Assembly: GCF_016865485.1 (NCBI RefSeq)
Contig: NZ_AP024452.1
Location: 2,440,501-2,504,500 of the forward strand
Source: Luteitalea sp. TBR-22
Lineage (GTDB): Bacteria > Acidobacteriota > Vicinamibacteria > Vicinamibacterales > Vicinamibacteraceae
Length of the DNA: 64,000 nucleotides
Reading direction: 5' to 3'
Shown: positions 18,701 through 27,006 of the stretch, piece after piece
Position numbering within the stretch: the stretch's first letter is position 1
How the letters are laid out: each line of letters starts with the position of its first letter
Program-made: the position numbers and the translations under genes
Notes under the pieces: generated by a model
Told to the model about the DNA's origin: nothing
The model's database searches: none
What the model saw: the letters and a program-made list of their open reading frames with translations, nothing else

Positions 18701-19452
18701 CGACGATCGGCATGCCGCGTGGAGCCGTGCTGCGCCTGGCCGCGACGCCCGATGCCCTGGCCGCGGCGGCCGCCAGCGAGGTGCTGGCGGTGATCGAGGC
18801 CGCGATGGCGTGGCGGGGCGAGGCGCACCTGGCGCTGGCCGGCGGGCGCACGCCCGCGGCGCTGTACCAGGCGCTCGCGGCGCTCCCGTTCGACGGCTGG
18901 GCGCACGTCCACGCGTGGTTCGGCGACGAACGGACGGTGCTGCCCGACGACCGGGAGAGCAACTACCGCATGGCGCGGGAGTCGCTGCTCGACGTCGTGC
19001 CGATCCCCGCGTCGCAGGTGCATCGCCTCGAAGGGGAGCGTTCGCCTGCCGAGGCGGCGTCGGCCTACGACGAGGCGCTGCGCGCCCTCGCAGCCCGCCA
19101 GGAGCGCCCGGCGCCGACCTTCGACCTGCTGCTGCTCGGCATGGGCGCCGACGCCCACACGGCCTCGCTGTTCCCGGGCTCGCCCCTGCTCGAGGGCGAC
19201 CTCGCTGCCGGCCCCTGCGCCGCCGCCGTGCACGTGCCGGCGATGGACACATGGCGGCTCACGATCACGCCACGCGTCATCCGCGCCGCGCGCACGATCC
19301 TGGTGCTGGTGGCCGGCATCGACAAGCACCAGGCCCTCGTGCGGGTGCTCGGCGAGGACTCGCCGTTGGCCGATGCGCCAGCGACGCTGCTGCTCGACGC
19401 CCCCGGCGACGTCGCATGGTTCGTCGATCGCGCCGCGCTGTTCGGCGAGTGA
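18697..19452 (+). CDS. pgl: 6-phosphogluconolactonase
   Basis: 251 aa from the GTG overlapping the zwf stop. DevB/SOL-type features: LALAGGRTPAALYQAL near residue 50, WFGDERTVLPDDRESNYRMA near residue 75 and GMGADAHTASLFPGS near residue 150. It hydrolyses 6-phosphogluconolactone made by Zwf, completing the oxidative branch begun in this operon. The next step (gnd or the Entner-Doudoroff edd/eda) is not in the window. The operon converges on the gluconate-dehydrogenase-like pair downstream, with only 7 bp between stop codons. Confidence 0.93.
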   Translation: MTTIGMPRGAVLRLAATPDALAAAAASEVLAVIEAAMAWRGEAHLALAGGRTPAALYQALAALPFDGWAHVHAWFGDERTVLPDDRESNYRMARESLLDVVPIPASQVHRLEGERSPAEAASAYDEALRALAARQERPAPTFDLLLLGMGADAHTASLFPGSPLLEGDLAAGPCAAAVHVPAMDTWRLTITPRVIRAARTILVLVAGIDKHQALVRVLGEDSPLADAPATLLLDAPGDVAWFVDRAALFGE

Positions 19453-19459
19453 CGGCCGC

Positions 19460-20008
19460 CTAGGCCTGCCGCTGGCAGCCCGGGAACGTCGCGAGCATCT
19501 GCGGCCCCAGGTAGCCGAGCTCCTGCCGCAAGCCGATCTCCGACGTGTAGTAGGCGTCGATGGTGGCCTGCTTGACGCGTGCGAACGCCCGCACGTCGTC
19601 GCCGTCCAGCGCCCGCTCGCGGGCGCTCACCGCGTCGAGCACGCGTCGTCGTGCCGCCTCGTCGAGCGTGGCGAAGGGGCCGCCGGCCGTGCGCGTGCAC
19701 GTGGCATCGAACGCCGCGAGTTGGGTTCGCCAGTCGTCCTGCGTCGCGCCGGGGCCATGCGCCACCACGAGGTCGATGAACTCGGCCACGCGCGCCGCGC
19801 GTGCGCCGGGCGACCGCGGCGTCGTCGGGATGATGCACTCGGAGAGCGCCTCGAGCAGGCGGTGCTCGTCCGCGGTGAAGAAGGTCGGCTGGTACGGCCC
19901 TGGCGACGGTTGCCAGCGCGCCAGTGCGCCGGCGGCGGCTTCGAGGTGCACCCGGGCGATCCCGGCGCCGAGGAGCGCGAGCACGAGTCGTCGGTTGAGG
20001 TCGGTCAT
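19460..20008 (-). CDS. Gluconate 2-dehydrogenase subunit 3 family protein
   Basis: 182 aa. An N-terminal NRRLVLALLGAGIA stretch resembles a Tat-type signal, followed by the family core (FFTADEHRLLEALSECIIP ... VAEFIDLVV). This small subunit accompanies FAD-dependent sugar dehydrogenases such as gluconate 2-dehydrogenase, FAD-glucose dehydrogenase or glucoside 3-dehydrogenase, probably carrying the flavoprotein through the Tat pathway. Its ATG overlaps the TGA of the GMC gene by four bases. A cytochrome c subunit, found in some such complexes, is not present next to it. Confidence 0.8.
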   Translation of the reverse strand: MTDLNRRLVLALLGAGIARVHLEAAAGALARWQPSPGPYQPTFFTADEHRLLEALSECIIPTTPRSPGARAARVAEFIDLVVAHGPGATQDDWRTQLAAFDATCTRTAGGPFATLDEAARRRVLDAVSARERALDGDDVRAFARVKQATIDAYYTSEIGLRQELGYLGPQMLATFPGCQRQA

Positions 20009-21663
20009 CCCACATCTCCCGTCCGCAGGCCCTCGGCCAGGTACTCGCTGGCACGCCAGGCGAGCGCCATGATCCAGGTGGTGATGCCGTGGGTGCCGGG
20101 ACTGGTCACGAACCCGCTGGCGTCGGTCACGAACAGGTTGGGCACGTCGTGGGCCTGGCCCCAGCGGTTCAGCACGCTGGTCTTCGGGTCGATCCCCATG
20201 CGGGCCGTGCCGCATTCGTGGGTGGCGTCGCCGAGCGGTTCGAGTCGCTTCTCGTAGGGCAGGATCTCGGCGCCACAAGCACGGAGGATCTGCTCCATCC
20301 ACCCGTACATGTCGTCCATCATCCGGCGTTCGTTGTCGCCGTGACCGCAGGTGAACCGGACTTGCGGGATCCCGAACGCGTCGGTGCGGGCCGGGTCGAT
20401 CTCGAAGCGATTCTCGTAGCGTGACAGGCACTCGCCGTAGCCGCGCAGCGAGAGCACGCTGCCGTAGCGGCTGTAGATCTCGTCCTTGAGCGACGCGCCG
20501 TAGCCGGGGATGCCCTGCGCCGCCGTGGCGCTGCGGCCGAAGCCGGTGCCGAGCAGGATGAAGTAGCCGCCGTGGTACCCGGTGCGTCGCCCGTAGTTGA
20601 AGCGCGGGATGGTGGCGTGACTGCCACCGGCGCCGTCGTCGTTCACCCGCGGCCGGTTGCGCCACGTCGGCAGGATGCCGACCATCGGGCCGCTCTTGAT
20701 CGTGTCCATCAGGTGATGGCCCAACCGGCCGCTCGAGTTGGCCAGGCCGTCGGGGTGTTGCCGCGACCGCGAGTTGAGGAGCAGCCTGCCGGTCTCCACG
20801 GTGCTCGCCGCCAGCACCACGGCCCGCGCCGTCACCTCCTCGTCCTGCCGGGTGCGGGCGTCGATGAAGGCCACGCCCCGGGCGCGCCCCCGATCGTCGA
20901 CCAGGACCTCACGCGCCACGGCATGGGTTCGCAGGGTGAAGTTCGGTCGGCCCTGCAGCTTCGGCACGATCGCGTCCAGCGTGCTGAACCGCGCGCCGAC
21001 GGGGCAGCCACGGCCGCACCCGGAGCAGTAGTGGCACTTCGGTCGGCCGTCGTGCGGCACGCTGAGGGCCGCCGTCCGCTCGCTGAGCACCGGCACGCCA
21101 ATCCGGTCGCAGGCCGCCTTGAGGTCGCGCTCGGTGCAGCGCCACGGGTGCGGTGGCCCGGCATAGATGCCGTCGGGCATGTTCGTGTACCGGTCGGCCT
21201 CGCCGGCGATGCCCACCAACCGCTCCACCTTGTCGTAGTAGGGCGCGAGGTCCTCGTAGTCGAGCGGCCAGTCGTCGCCGTACCCCTGTCGCGACGCCGG
21301 CTTGAAGTCCAGCGGCCCGTGACGGAAGCAGGAGCGGCCCCAGGTGTTGGTGCGACCGCCGACCGCCCGCAGCCGTGTCCAGTGGAAGCGATCCGGCGCG
21401 TCGTAGGTGTCTTCGCGAGGATTGGTGTACAGGTGCGCGGTGTACTCGTTGATCTTCCAGAGCCCGTCGTACTTGCCCGGCGGCCCCTCGCCGCGGAACT
21501 TCAAGTCCCACGGCATCTGGTGGGACATGAAATCGGCAGCCGGGGTCAGCATGCGGCCGGCCTCGAGCATCAGCACCCGCGCGCCTGCGTTCACCAGCAC
21601 CAGCGCGGCGGTCGCGCCGCCCGCACCCGAGCCCACCACGATCACGTCGTAGTCCTGCGCCAT
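20005..21663 (-). CDS. GMC family FAD-dependent oxidoreductase (sugar/glucoside dehydrogenase type)
   Basis: 552 aa. It has the FAD motif VVGSGAGGATAALVLVNAG at the N-terminus, the cysteine-rich CHYCSGCGRGCPVGA segment near residue 210, and the C-terminal GMC signature (HECGTARMG, VTDASGFVTSPGTHG with catalytic His and the second FAD contact). Together with the coupled subunit-3 gene this points to a periplasmic dehydrogenase oxidising a sugar, glycoside or sugar acid and passing electrons to the respiratory chain. The actual substrate cannot be read from sequence. A leader with a GGAGAGG-like ribosome site precedes the ATG; a TAGACT hexamer lies further up. Confidence 0.85.
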   Translation of the reverse strand: MAQDYDVIVVGSGAGGATAALVLVNAGARVLMLEAGRMLTPAADFMSHQMPWDLKFRGEGPPGKYDGLWKINEYTAHLYTNPREDTYDAPDRFHWTRLRAVGGRTNTWGRSCFRHGPLDFKPASRQGYGDDWPLDYEDLAPYYDKVERLVGIAGEADRYTNMPDGIYAGPPHPWRCTERDLKAACDRIGVPVLSERTAALSVPHDGRPKCHYCSGCGRGCPVGARFSTLDAIVPKLQGRPNFTLRTHAVAREVLVDDRGRARGVAFIDARTRQDEEVTARAVVLAASTVETGRLLLNSRSRQHPDGLANSSGRLGHHLMDTIKSGPMVGILPTWRNRPRVNDDGAGGSHATIPRFNYGRRTGYHGGYFILLGTGFGRSATAAQGIPGYGASLKDEIYSRYGSVLSLRGYGECLSRYENRFEIDPARTDAFGIPQVRFTCGHGDNERRMMDDMYGWMEQILRACGAEILPYEKRLEPLGDATHECGTARMGIDPKTSVLNRWGQAHDVPNLFVTDASGFVTSPGTHGITTWIMALAWRASEYLAEGLRTGDVG

Positions 21664-21759
21664 GTGCGCGTCCTCTCCTGGATGGCGGCCAGTCTATGCC
21701 AGGCGACGACCTTCGGCGACTGGGCGCCCGAGGCCAGCGCTGGGAGCTCGAGCTGCCGC

Positions 21760-21780
21760 CGTGAGCGTGAGCCGTGAGCG
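21760..21780. repeat. Short 7-bp repeat, unit GTGAGCN
   Basis: CGTGAGC, GTGAGCC, GTGAGCG between the GMC gene and the phosphodiesterase gene. It is related to the CTGAGCC units at 14532 and 62135. Confidence 0.5.
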
Positions 21781-21785
21781 ACCCC

Positions 21786-22259
21786 TCACGTCAGCTCGAT
21801 GATCTCCACGTCGGCCTGGCCAGGCGAGAGGGTGAGGCGCGCGACGCTGGGCACCACGTCGAAGCGCTTCGGCCCGGCCGCGCCGGGATTGATGACCAGG
21901 CGGCCGCCGGCCCGGTGCACCAGGGCGCGGTGGGTGTGACCGAAGACGATGATCCCGGCATCCCGGTAGCGATGGAGGAGGGCCTCCGGGTCCGGGCGGC
22001 GCAGCTCGTGGCCGTGACTGACGTGGACCTGCCAGCCCTCGACGGTCAACCACTGGTGGGCCTCCAGCCCCGGCGTGTGCGCGTCGTCCACGTTGCCGAA
22101 GACCGCGTGGACCGGCGCCAGCGCACCGAGCTCGATCAGGACGTCGCGACTGCCGACGTCGCCAGCGTGCAAAATCAACGCGACCCCGTTCAAGGCATGC
22201 ATCGCCGATGCGCGCACCAGCCCGTGTGTATCGGAAATGAGGCCCACCGTCGTCGGCAT
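21786..22259 (-). CDS. YfcE/MJ0936-type metallophosphoesterase
   Basis: 157 aa. All five calcineurin-like metal motifs are present: SDTHG at the N-terminus, HAGDVGS, GNVDD, VSHGHE and FGHTHRA, then the INPGAAGPKR segment typical of the YfcE/YsnB/MJ0936 group. These are Mn/Ni-dependent phosphodiesterases acting on bis-pNPP in vitro; the natural substrate is usually unknown. The ATG at 22259 gives the standard N-terminus (MPTTVGLISDTHG). It is divergent from the esterase gene, and the two start regions nearly touch. Confidence 0.85.
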   Translation of the reverse strand: MPTTVGLISDTHGLVRASAMHALNGVALILHAGDVGSRDVLIELGALAPVHAVFGNVDDAHTPGLEAHQWLTVEGWQVHVSHGHELRRPDPEALLHRYRDAGIIVFGHTHRALVHRAGGRLVINPGAAGPKRFDVVPSVARLTLSPGQADVEIIELT

Positions 22260-22287
22260 GCGTCTTGTATTGCATCGATCGATTCCG

Positions 22288-22986
22288 ATGTCCACCTCGC
22301 CACGCGATCTCGCCATCGTCACTCCGATTCACGGCCGCTACCTCCTGCGCGTACCGGAGTCGCCCGACCTGGGGCCGATTCGCAATGCACCGATGGCGGT
22401 CGGCTTCCACGGGTACGGCGAATCGGCGGAGGCCCATCTCGAACGGCTCGAGGCGATTCCCGAACTGGCCAACTGGACGCTGGTCAGCATCCAGGGGCTG
22501 CACCGTTTCTACGACCGCTCCCGCCAGGTCGTGGCCAGCTGGATGACGTCGCAGGATCGGGAGGACGCCATCGAGGACAACCTCCGCTACGTGCGCAGCG
22601 TCGTGACCGAGGCCATCCACCACACCGGGGAGCCGCAGGCGCTCGTGTACATCGGCTACTCGCAGGGGGTGGCGATGGCCTGGCGCGCCGCCGTGCTCGG
22701 GGCGCGACGGGTCGACGGCCTCGCCGTGTTCGGTGGCGACGTCCCGCCCGAACTGCATGTGCGACCGCTGACGCAGTGCCCGGCGGTGCTGATCGGGCGC
22801 GGCCGCGACGACGCGTACTACACGGCCGACAAGTTCAAGGCCGATCTCGACATGCTGGCCGGGCGGTTCGTCGTCGTCGAGCCCTACGAGGTGGTGGGCG
22901 GCCACGCCTGGTCGTCGGACGTGGGCACCGAGGTGGGCGGCTTCGTGGCGCGGTTGGTGAACCCGACCGCGGCGGCCAATCCGTGA
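22288..22986 (+). CDS. Phospholipase/carboxylesterase-like alpha/beta hydrolase
   Basis: 232 aa (an upstream in-frame ATG at 22258 would add 10 residues). The catalytic triad is recognisable: nucleophile Ser in GYSQG, Asp in GRGRDDAYY and His in VVGGHAWSSD. Other family landmarks are GFHGYGESAE (oxyanion) and the SIQGLHRFYDRS loop. It resembles the YpfH/PhoC-like carboxylesterase group; no signal peptide is seen, so it is probably cytoplasmic. The substrate is unknown. Confidence 0.75.
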   Translation: MSTSPRDLAIVTPIHGRYLLRVPESPDLGPIRNAPMAVGFHGYGESAEAHLERLEAIPELANWTLVSIQGLHRFYDRSRQVVASWMTSQDREDAIEDNLRYVRSVVTEAIHHTGEPQALVYIGYSQGVAMAWRAAVLGARRVDGLAVFGGDVPPELHVRPLTQCPAVLIGRGRDDAYYTADKFKADLDMLAGRFVVVEPYEVVGGHAWSSDVGTEVGGFVARLVNPTAAANP

Positions 22987-23001
22987 GCGCCGGCGCGTGA
23001 A

Positions 23002-24282
23002 TCACTCGTAGCGCAGGGCCTCGACGGGATCGAGGCGGGCGGCCCGCCGGGCCGGCAGGTACCCGGCCAGGATGCCGGTGCCGATCGACATGCCCAGCCC
23101 CGCCGCGACCGCCCATCCCGGGGGCACCGCCGAGAACCCGCTGACGAACAACGAGGCGAGCAGGCCCAGGCCGACCGCGAGCAGGACGCCGGCCAGCCCG
23201 CCGATGCCCGAGAGCACGGCGGCTTCCACCAGGAACTGCTGCAGCACCGCGGATCGGGGCGCGCCGAGCGCGAGGCGCACGCCGATCTCACGCGTCCGCT
23301 CGGTCACCGCGATCACCATCACGTTGGCGATGCCGATGCCGCCGATGAGCAGGCTCACGGCCGCCAGCGCGACCGTGACGGCGCCGATGGCGGCGCTCAC
23401 CTGGTCGAACGTGCGGATGATCTGGTCGGCCGACGAGAGGTTGAAGTCGTTGGGGGCGTCGGGCGCGAGGCCGCGGAGCCGCCGCAGGACGAAATCGGCC
23501 TCGGCACGCGCCGCTTCGCGCAGGCCCGGCTTCGCCCGGATGTAGAGCACGGTCCGATCCACGCCAGGGTACCGGCGCTTCACCGTGCCGGTTGGCAGCG
23601 CCAGCACGGAGTCCTGCCGGTTCTCGCCGAAGAACCCGCCCCTGCGCGGCGCGATCTCGCCGACCACCGTGTAAGTGTCGCCCGAGAGCTGCAGCGTGCG
23701 CCCGACCGCCGTGCGTCCGCCGAAGAGCGCGCGCGACAGGCTCGCGCCGATCACGCACACCCGGGCGCCCGAGCGGTCTTCCAGCTCGGTGAACGGCCGC
23801 CCGGCGGCGAACTCGGCGCCGATCACCTCGTACAGGTTCGGCGAGGCGCCCTCGACCAGCACGGTGTCCGACTCCGCGCCGCCGGCCCGGGCCACCAGCG
23901 GCCGGCCGTCGATCACCGTCGGCACGATCACCTGCACCGCCACTTCCCGGACCGACGGGGCGAGCCGCGCGATGACCGGCGCGAACTCGGGTTGGAGCGG
24001 CTTGCGCTGGGCCTCCCGCTCCGACGCCGCCGCGTACGGGTCGCCCGTCAGGTGGAACGCGAAGATGTTCTCGGTGCCCAGCTCCCGGAACAGGAGCGCG
24101 ACCTGATTGCGCACGTTGGCGAGCACCGAGGCGACCAGCACCACGGTGACGATGCCGATGACGATCCCGACGCTGGCCAGGATCGACCGCGACAGGTTGG
24201 CGCGCACCGAGGAGAAGGCGAGCCCGACGATCTCGCGCCACAGCCGGAGCCGCTGCGACATGCCCATGCGCGCGTGACTCAT
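23002..24282 (-). CDS. MacB/FtsX-type ABC transporter permease
   Basis: 426 aa. One N-terminal membrane helix (SILASVGIVIGIVTVVLVASVL) is followed by a periplasmic MacB core domain of about 210 residues and three C-terminal helices of the FtsX domain, including IGIANVMVIAVTERTREIG and the end LARRAARLDPVEALRYE-like tail. Such permeases drive mechanotransmission of substrates out of the periplasm or lipoproteins to the outer membrane, but need an ATPase, which is not encoded here. The start at 24282 overlaps the stop of the upstream permease gene (ATGA). It probably forms a heterodimer with that protein. Confidence 0.82.
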   Translation of the reverse strand: MSHARMGMSQRLRLWREIVGLAFSSVRANLSRSILASVGIVIGIVTVVLVASVLANVRNQVALLFRELGTENIFAFHLTGDPYAAASEREAQRKPLQPEFAPVIARLAPSVREVAVQVIVPTVIDGRPLVARAGGAESDTVLVEGASPNLYEVIGAEFAAGRPFTELEDRSGARVCVIGASLSRALFGGRTAVGRTLQLSGDTYTVVGEIAPRRGGFFGENRQDSVLALPTGTVKRRYPGVDRTVLYIRAKPGLREAARAEADFVLRRLRGLAPDAPNDFNLSSADQIIRTFDQVSAAIGAVTVALAAVSLLIGGIGIANVMVIAVTERTREIGVRLALGAPRSAVLQQFLVEAAVLSGIGGLAGVLLAVGLGLLASLFVSGFSAVPPGWAVAAGLGMSIGTGILAGYLPARRAARLDPVEALRYE

Positions 24283-25568
24283 TCCTGTCGCAGGGCCTCG
24301 ATCGGGTCGATGCGTGAGGCGATGCGCGCCGGGTACCAGCCGGCGATCACGCCCGCGCCGCCCGCCGCGGCCAGGCTCCACAGCGCGGTCGTCAGCGGCA
24401 CCGGCAGGGCGAGACCGGCGAGCCGGCCGGCCAGCGAGAGCACGCCCCAGGCCACCGCCAGCCCGATGGCCCCGCCGACCACCGCCGTCAGCAGTGCCTC
24501 GGCCACCACTTCGGTCGTCACCTCGCTGCGTGTGGCGCCGAGCGCCCGGCGGATGCCGATCTCGCGCGTCCGCTGCGCCACCGACACCAGCACCGTGTTG
24601 GTCACCACGACGACCGCGGCGAGCAGGGCCATGAAGGCGATGGGGATGGCGGCCGCGCCGATGCGGTCGGACAGCCGGAGGACGAACGTCCGGGCGGCCT
24701 CGGGGGAGAGGATGTCGAACGTGTCCGGCCTGCCGGGTTGCAGCTGCCGGCGGGCCCGCATGCCGGCACGCGCCGCGCCCTCGGCTTCCTCGGAGGGAAT
24801 GTTGCGCCCGGTGGCGAAGACCTGCAGCGTCGCCGGTGCGCCGAAGGTGCGCTCGAACGCGGTCAGCGGGATGTACACGTAGCGATCGAGCGAGACGCCG
24901 CCGCCCGTGCCCTGCGGACGCACCAGGCCGATGACGCGGAAGCCGCGCCCACCGAGGCGCACGACCTGCCCGAGCGGGTCGGATGCCGGGAACAACGTGG
25001 TCGCGATTTCGTTGCCGATCACGGCCACCTGCGCCGCCTGCTGGTCCTCGGCGGGGAGGAAGAAGCGGCCCTCGCCGATGTCGAGGTCGCGGATGCGCGA
25101 CAGCTCCGCCGTCGTCCCGTTGACGTTGGCCGCCTCGTACTTGCGCCCGCCGGCGCTGATGTCGGCGGCTCGCTGCGTCGTCGGCGCGACGAGGATTGCC
25201 TCGCGAGCCACTCGATCGAGGTAGCGCGCGTCGGCGCGCCGGATGGGCGGATTGCGGCGCAGGCGGTCCGCCACTTCCTGCCGACTCAACTGACCGGCGA
25301 CGACCTGCGCGACCACGAACGTGTTGCTGCCGACGGTCCGGGCGCCGACGGCGAGCGCGTACTGGCGCACGCCCTCCAGCCCCGCGGTGGTGAGAAGCAT
25401 GGTGGCCACCGCGGTCGCGACGGCCAGCGTCGCGAGCGACGACCGTAGCGGATTGCCACGGGCGGTGGCGGCAGCCTGCGTGAGCGCGTTGCGCAGGCGG
25501 GTGAGGGAACGGGGCGCGGGCACGTGGCTGCTCTGACGCCCGACGGGGGCGTCCCGGTGCATCATCAT
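24279..25568 (-). CDS. MacB/FtsX-type ABC transporter permease (partner of the next gene)
   Basis: 429 aa from the first of three consecutive ATGs (25568, 25565, 25562); which is used is not clear. The architecture is the same as its neighbour's: an N-terminal helix (SLATLAVATAVATMLLTTAGL), a periplasmic core, then FtsX helices with VVVTNTVLVSVAQRTREIG and a YPARIASRIDPIEALRQE terminus. It is coupled to the downstream permease by ATGA. The HlyD-type adaptor gene starts divergently within about 60 bp, completing two of the three parts of a tripartite exporter; the nucleotide-binding subunit must be elsewhere. Confidence 0.8.
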   Translation of the reverse strand: MMMHRDAPVGRQSSHVPAPRSLTRLRNALTQAAATARGNPLRSSLATLAVATAVATMLLTTAGLEGVRQYALAVGARTVGSNTFVVAQVVAGQLSRQEVADRLRRNPPIRRADARYLDRVAREAILVAPTTQRAADISAGGRKYEAANVNGTTAELSRIRDLDIGEGRFFLPAEDQQAAQVAVIGNEIATTLFPASDPLGQVVRLGGRGFRVIGLVRPQGTGGGVSLDRYVYIPLTAFERTFGAPATLQVFATGRNIPSEEAEGAARAGMRARRQLQPGRPDTFDILSPEAARTFVLRLSDRIGAAAIPIAFMALLAAVVVVTNTVLVSVAQRTREIGIRRALGATRSEVTTEVVAEALLTAVVGGAIGLAVAWGVLSLAGRLAGLALPVPLTTALWSLAAAGGAGVIAGWYPARIASRIDPIEALRQE

Positions 25569-25626
25569 GCCGGAGATTGCGCCAGGTCCGGGACTCGCCC
25601 GACCTCGTGCGCGTCCTAAGCCGGCA

Positions 25627-26889
25627 ATGCGTCGACGCACCCTCGTGATCGGAGCCCTGGTGCTGGGGCTCGTGGCAGCAGCAGCCCTCGTCGCCCGTCG
25701 TGGCCCGGCCGGCATCGAGGTGGACACGGCCGCCGTGACGCGCCGTCCCCGCCTGCAGGCCTTCGTGACCGCCTCGGGCGAGATCGTGGCCGATCGCTAC
25801 GCCGACATCGGGTCGAGCGTGATGGGCCGCATCGACGACCTGCGCGTGAAGGAAGGCGACCAGGTCCGCGCCGGCCAGGTGCTCGCGCGGCTCGACCCGG
25901 TGCAGGCGCGCAGCCAGCGCGATGCCGCCACGGCCGGCGTCCAGGCCCTCGCTGCCGAGCAGGTGGCGGCTCGTGAGCAGGCGCGCGCGGCACGCGCCGA
26001 CATCGAGGCCGCCCGCGCCCGCGTCGCCGAGACGGAGGCGAACCAGCGGCGCGTCGAGGCGTTGTTCAAGGAACGGCTCGTCTCGGCTGCCGAGCGTGAC
26101 ACCGCCCAGGCCGCCGCCGATGGCGCCCGGGCGCAGCTGGCCGCCGCCCAGGCGGCGGTCGCGCGGGCCGACGAGAGCATCCGGACCGCCGAGCGCCGTC
26201 AGCAGCAGGCGCGCGCCCAGGCCGCCGGCGCCGGCGACCTCCTCTCGAAGACCGAGATCACCTCGCCCATCGACGGTGTGGTGTCGCGCATGCAGGTCCG
26301 GCAGGGCGAGATGGTCGTGATCGGCATCCAGAACCAGCCGGGCACCACGCTGATGACCATCTCCGACCTCACCGACATCAACGCGGAGATCAAGGTCGCC
26401 GAGGCCGACGTGATGCGCCTGAAGCTCGGGCAGCCGGCGACCGTCTCGCTCGACGCCGTGCCCGGCCGCACGTTCAGCGGCAAGGTCATCGAGATCGGTA
26501 CCGGCGCGCTGCCACCGCCGACCGGCGCCGCTGCGACGGCCGCGGCGCGCGAGTTCCGCGTCGTCGTGCGCATCACCGATGCCGACACCGGCCTGCGTCC
26601 CGGCCTGACCTGCGACGCCGAGATCCTCACCGACGAGCGGCCCAACGCCATCGTCGTGCCGCTGCAGGCGGTGGTGCTGCGTCAGCTCGCCGGGCGGGAA
26701 GACGACGCGACCGGCGTCTTCGTCGTCAAGGACGGCACGGCGCGGTTCGTGCCGGTGAAGACCGGCATCATCGGCGGGCTGCTGATCGAGGTGGCCGGCG
26801 TCGAGCCCGGCACCGAAGTCGTCTCAGGCCCCTTCCAGGTGCTCCGCACGCTGAAGGACGGCGACAAGGTGACCGCGGCCAGGAAGTGA
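25627..26889 (+). CDS. HlyD/MacA-type periplasmic adaptor protein
   Basis: 420 aa from the ATG at 25627, chosen because an N-terminal anchor helix follows at once (LVIGALVLGLVAAAALVA); an in-frame ATG at 25567 is possible. A biotinyl-lipoyl-like segment (DDLRVKEGDQVRAGQVLARLD) precedes a long Ala/Gln/Arg-rich coiled-coil hairpin (about residues 90-200), then the second half-lipoyl (TSPIDGVVSRMQVRQGEMV), beta-barrel and membrane-proximal domains. It links an inner-membrane ABC permease to an outer-membrane channel. It is divergently paired with two MacB-type permeases. Confidence 0.85.
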   Translation: MRRRTLVIGALVLGLVAAAALVARRGPAGIEVDTAAVTRRPRLQAFVTASGEIVADRYADIGSSVMGRIDDLRVKEGDQVRAGQVLARLDPVQARSQRDAATAGVQALAAEQVAAREQARAARADIEAARARVAETEANQRRVEALFKERLVSAAERDTAQAAADGARAQLAAAQAAVARADESIRTAERRQQQARAQAAGAGDLLSKTEITSPIDGVVSRMQVRQGEMVVIGIQNQPGTTLMTISDLTDINAEIKVAEADVMRLKLGQPATVSLDAVPGRTFSGKVIEIGTGALPPPTGAAATAAAREFRVVVRITDADTGLRPGLTCDAEILTDERPNAIVVPLQAVVLRQLAGREDDATGVFVVKDGTARFVPVKTGIIGGLLIEVAGVEPGTEVVSGPFQVLRTLKDGDKVTAARK

Positions 26890-26922
26890 TGCCGCGATGC
26901 CGGGAACGCCGGCAATGGCGGA

Positions 26923-26988
26923 GCGCCGACGTAAACGTCGGCGCCCACGAACAGCACGTTTCGTGGCCGTCGACGTTCACGTCGACGG
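26923..26988. terminator. Tandem palindromes between convergent HlyD and ppc genes
   Basis: Three dyads: GCGCCGACGTAAACGTCGGCGC (26923-26944), CACGAA...TTCGTG (26946-26965) and CCGTCGACGTTCACGTCGACGG (26967-26988). An outer GCCGGG/CCCGGC pair encloses them. They probably form a bidirectional terminator; no T-tract is present. Confidence 0.5.
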
Positions 26989-27006
26989 TCAGTGATCCCG
27001 GCTTCA

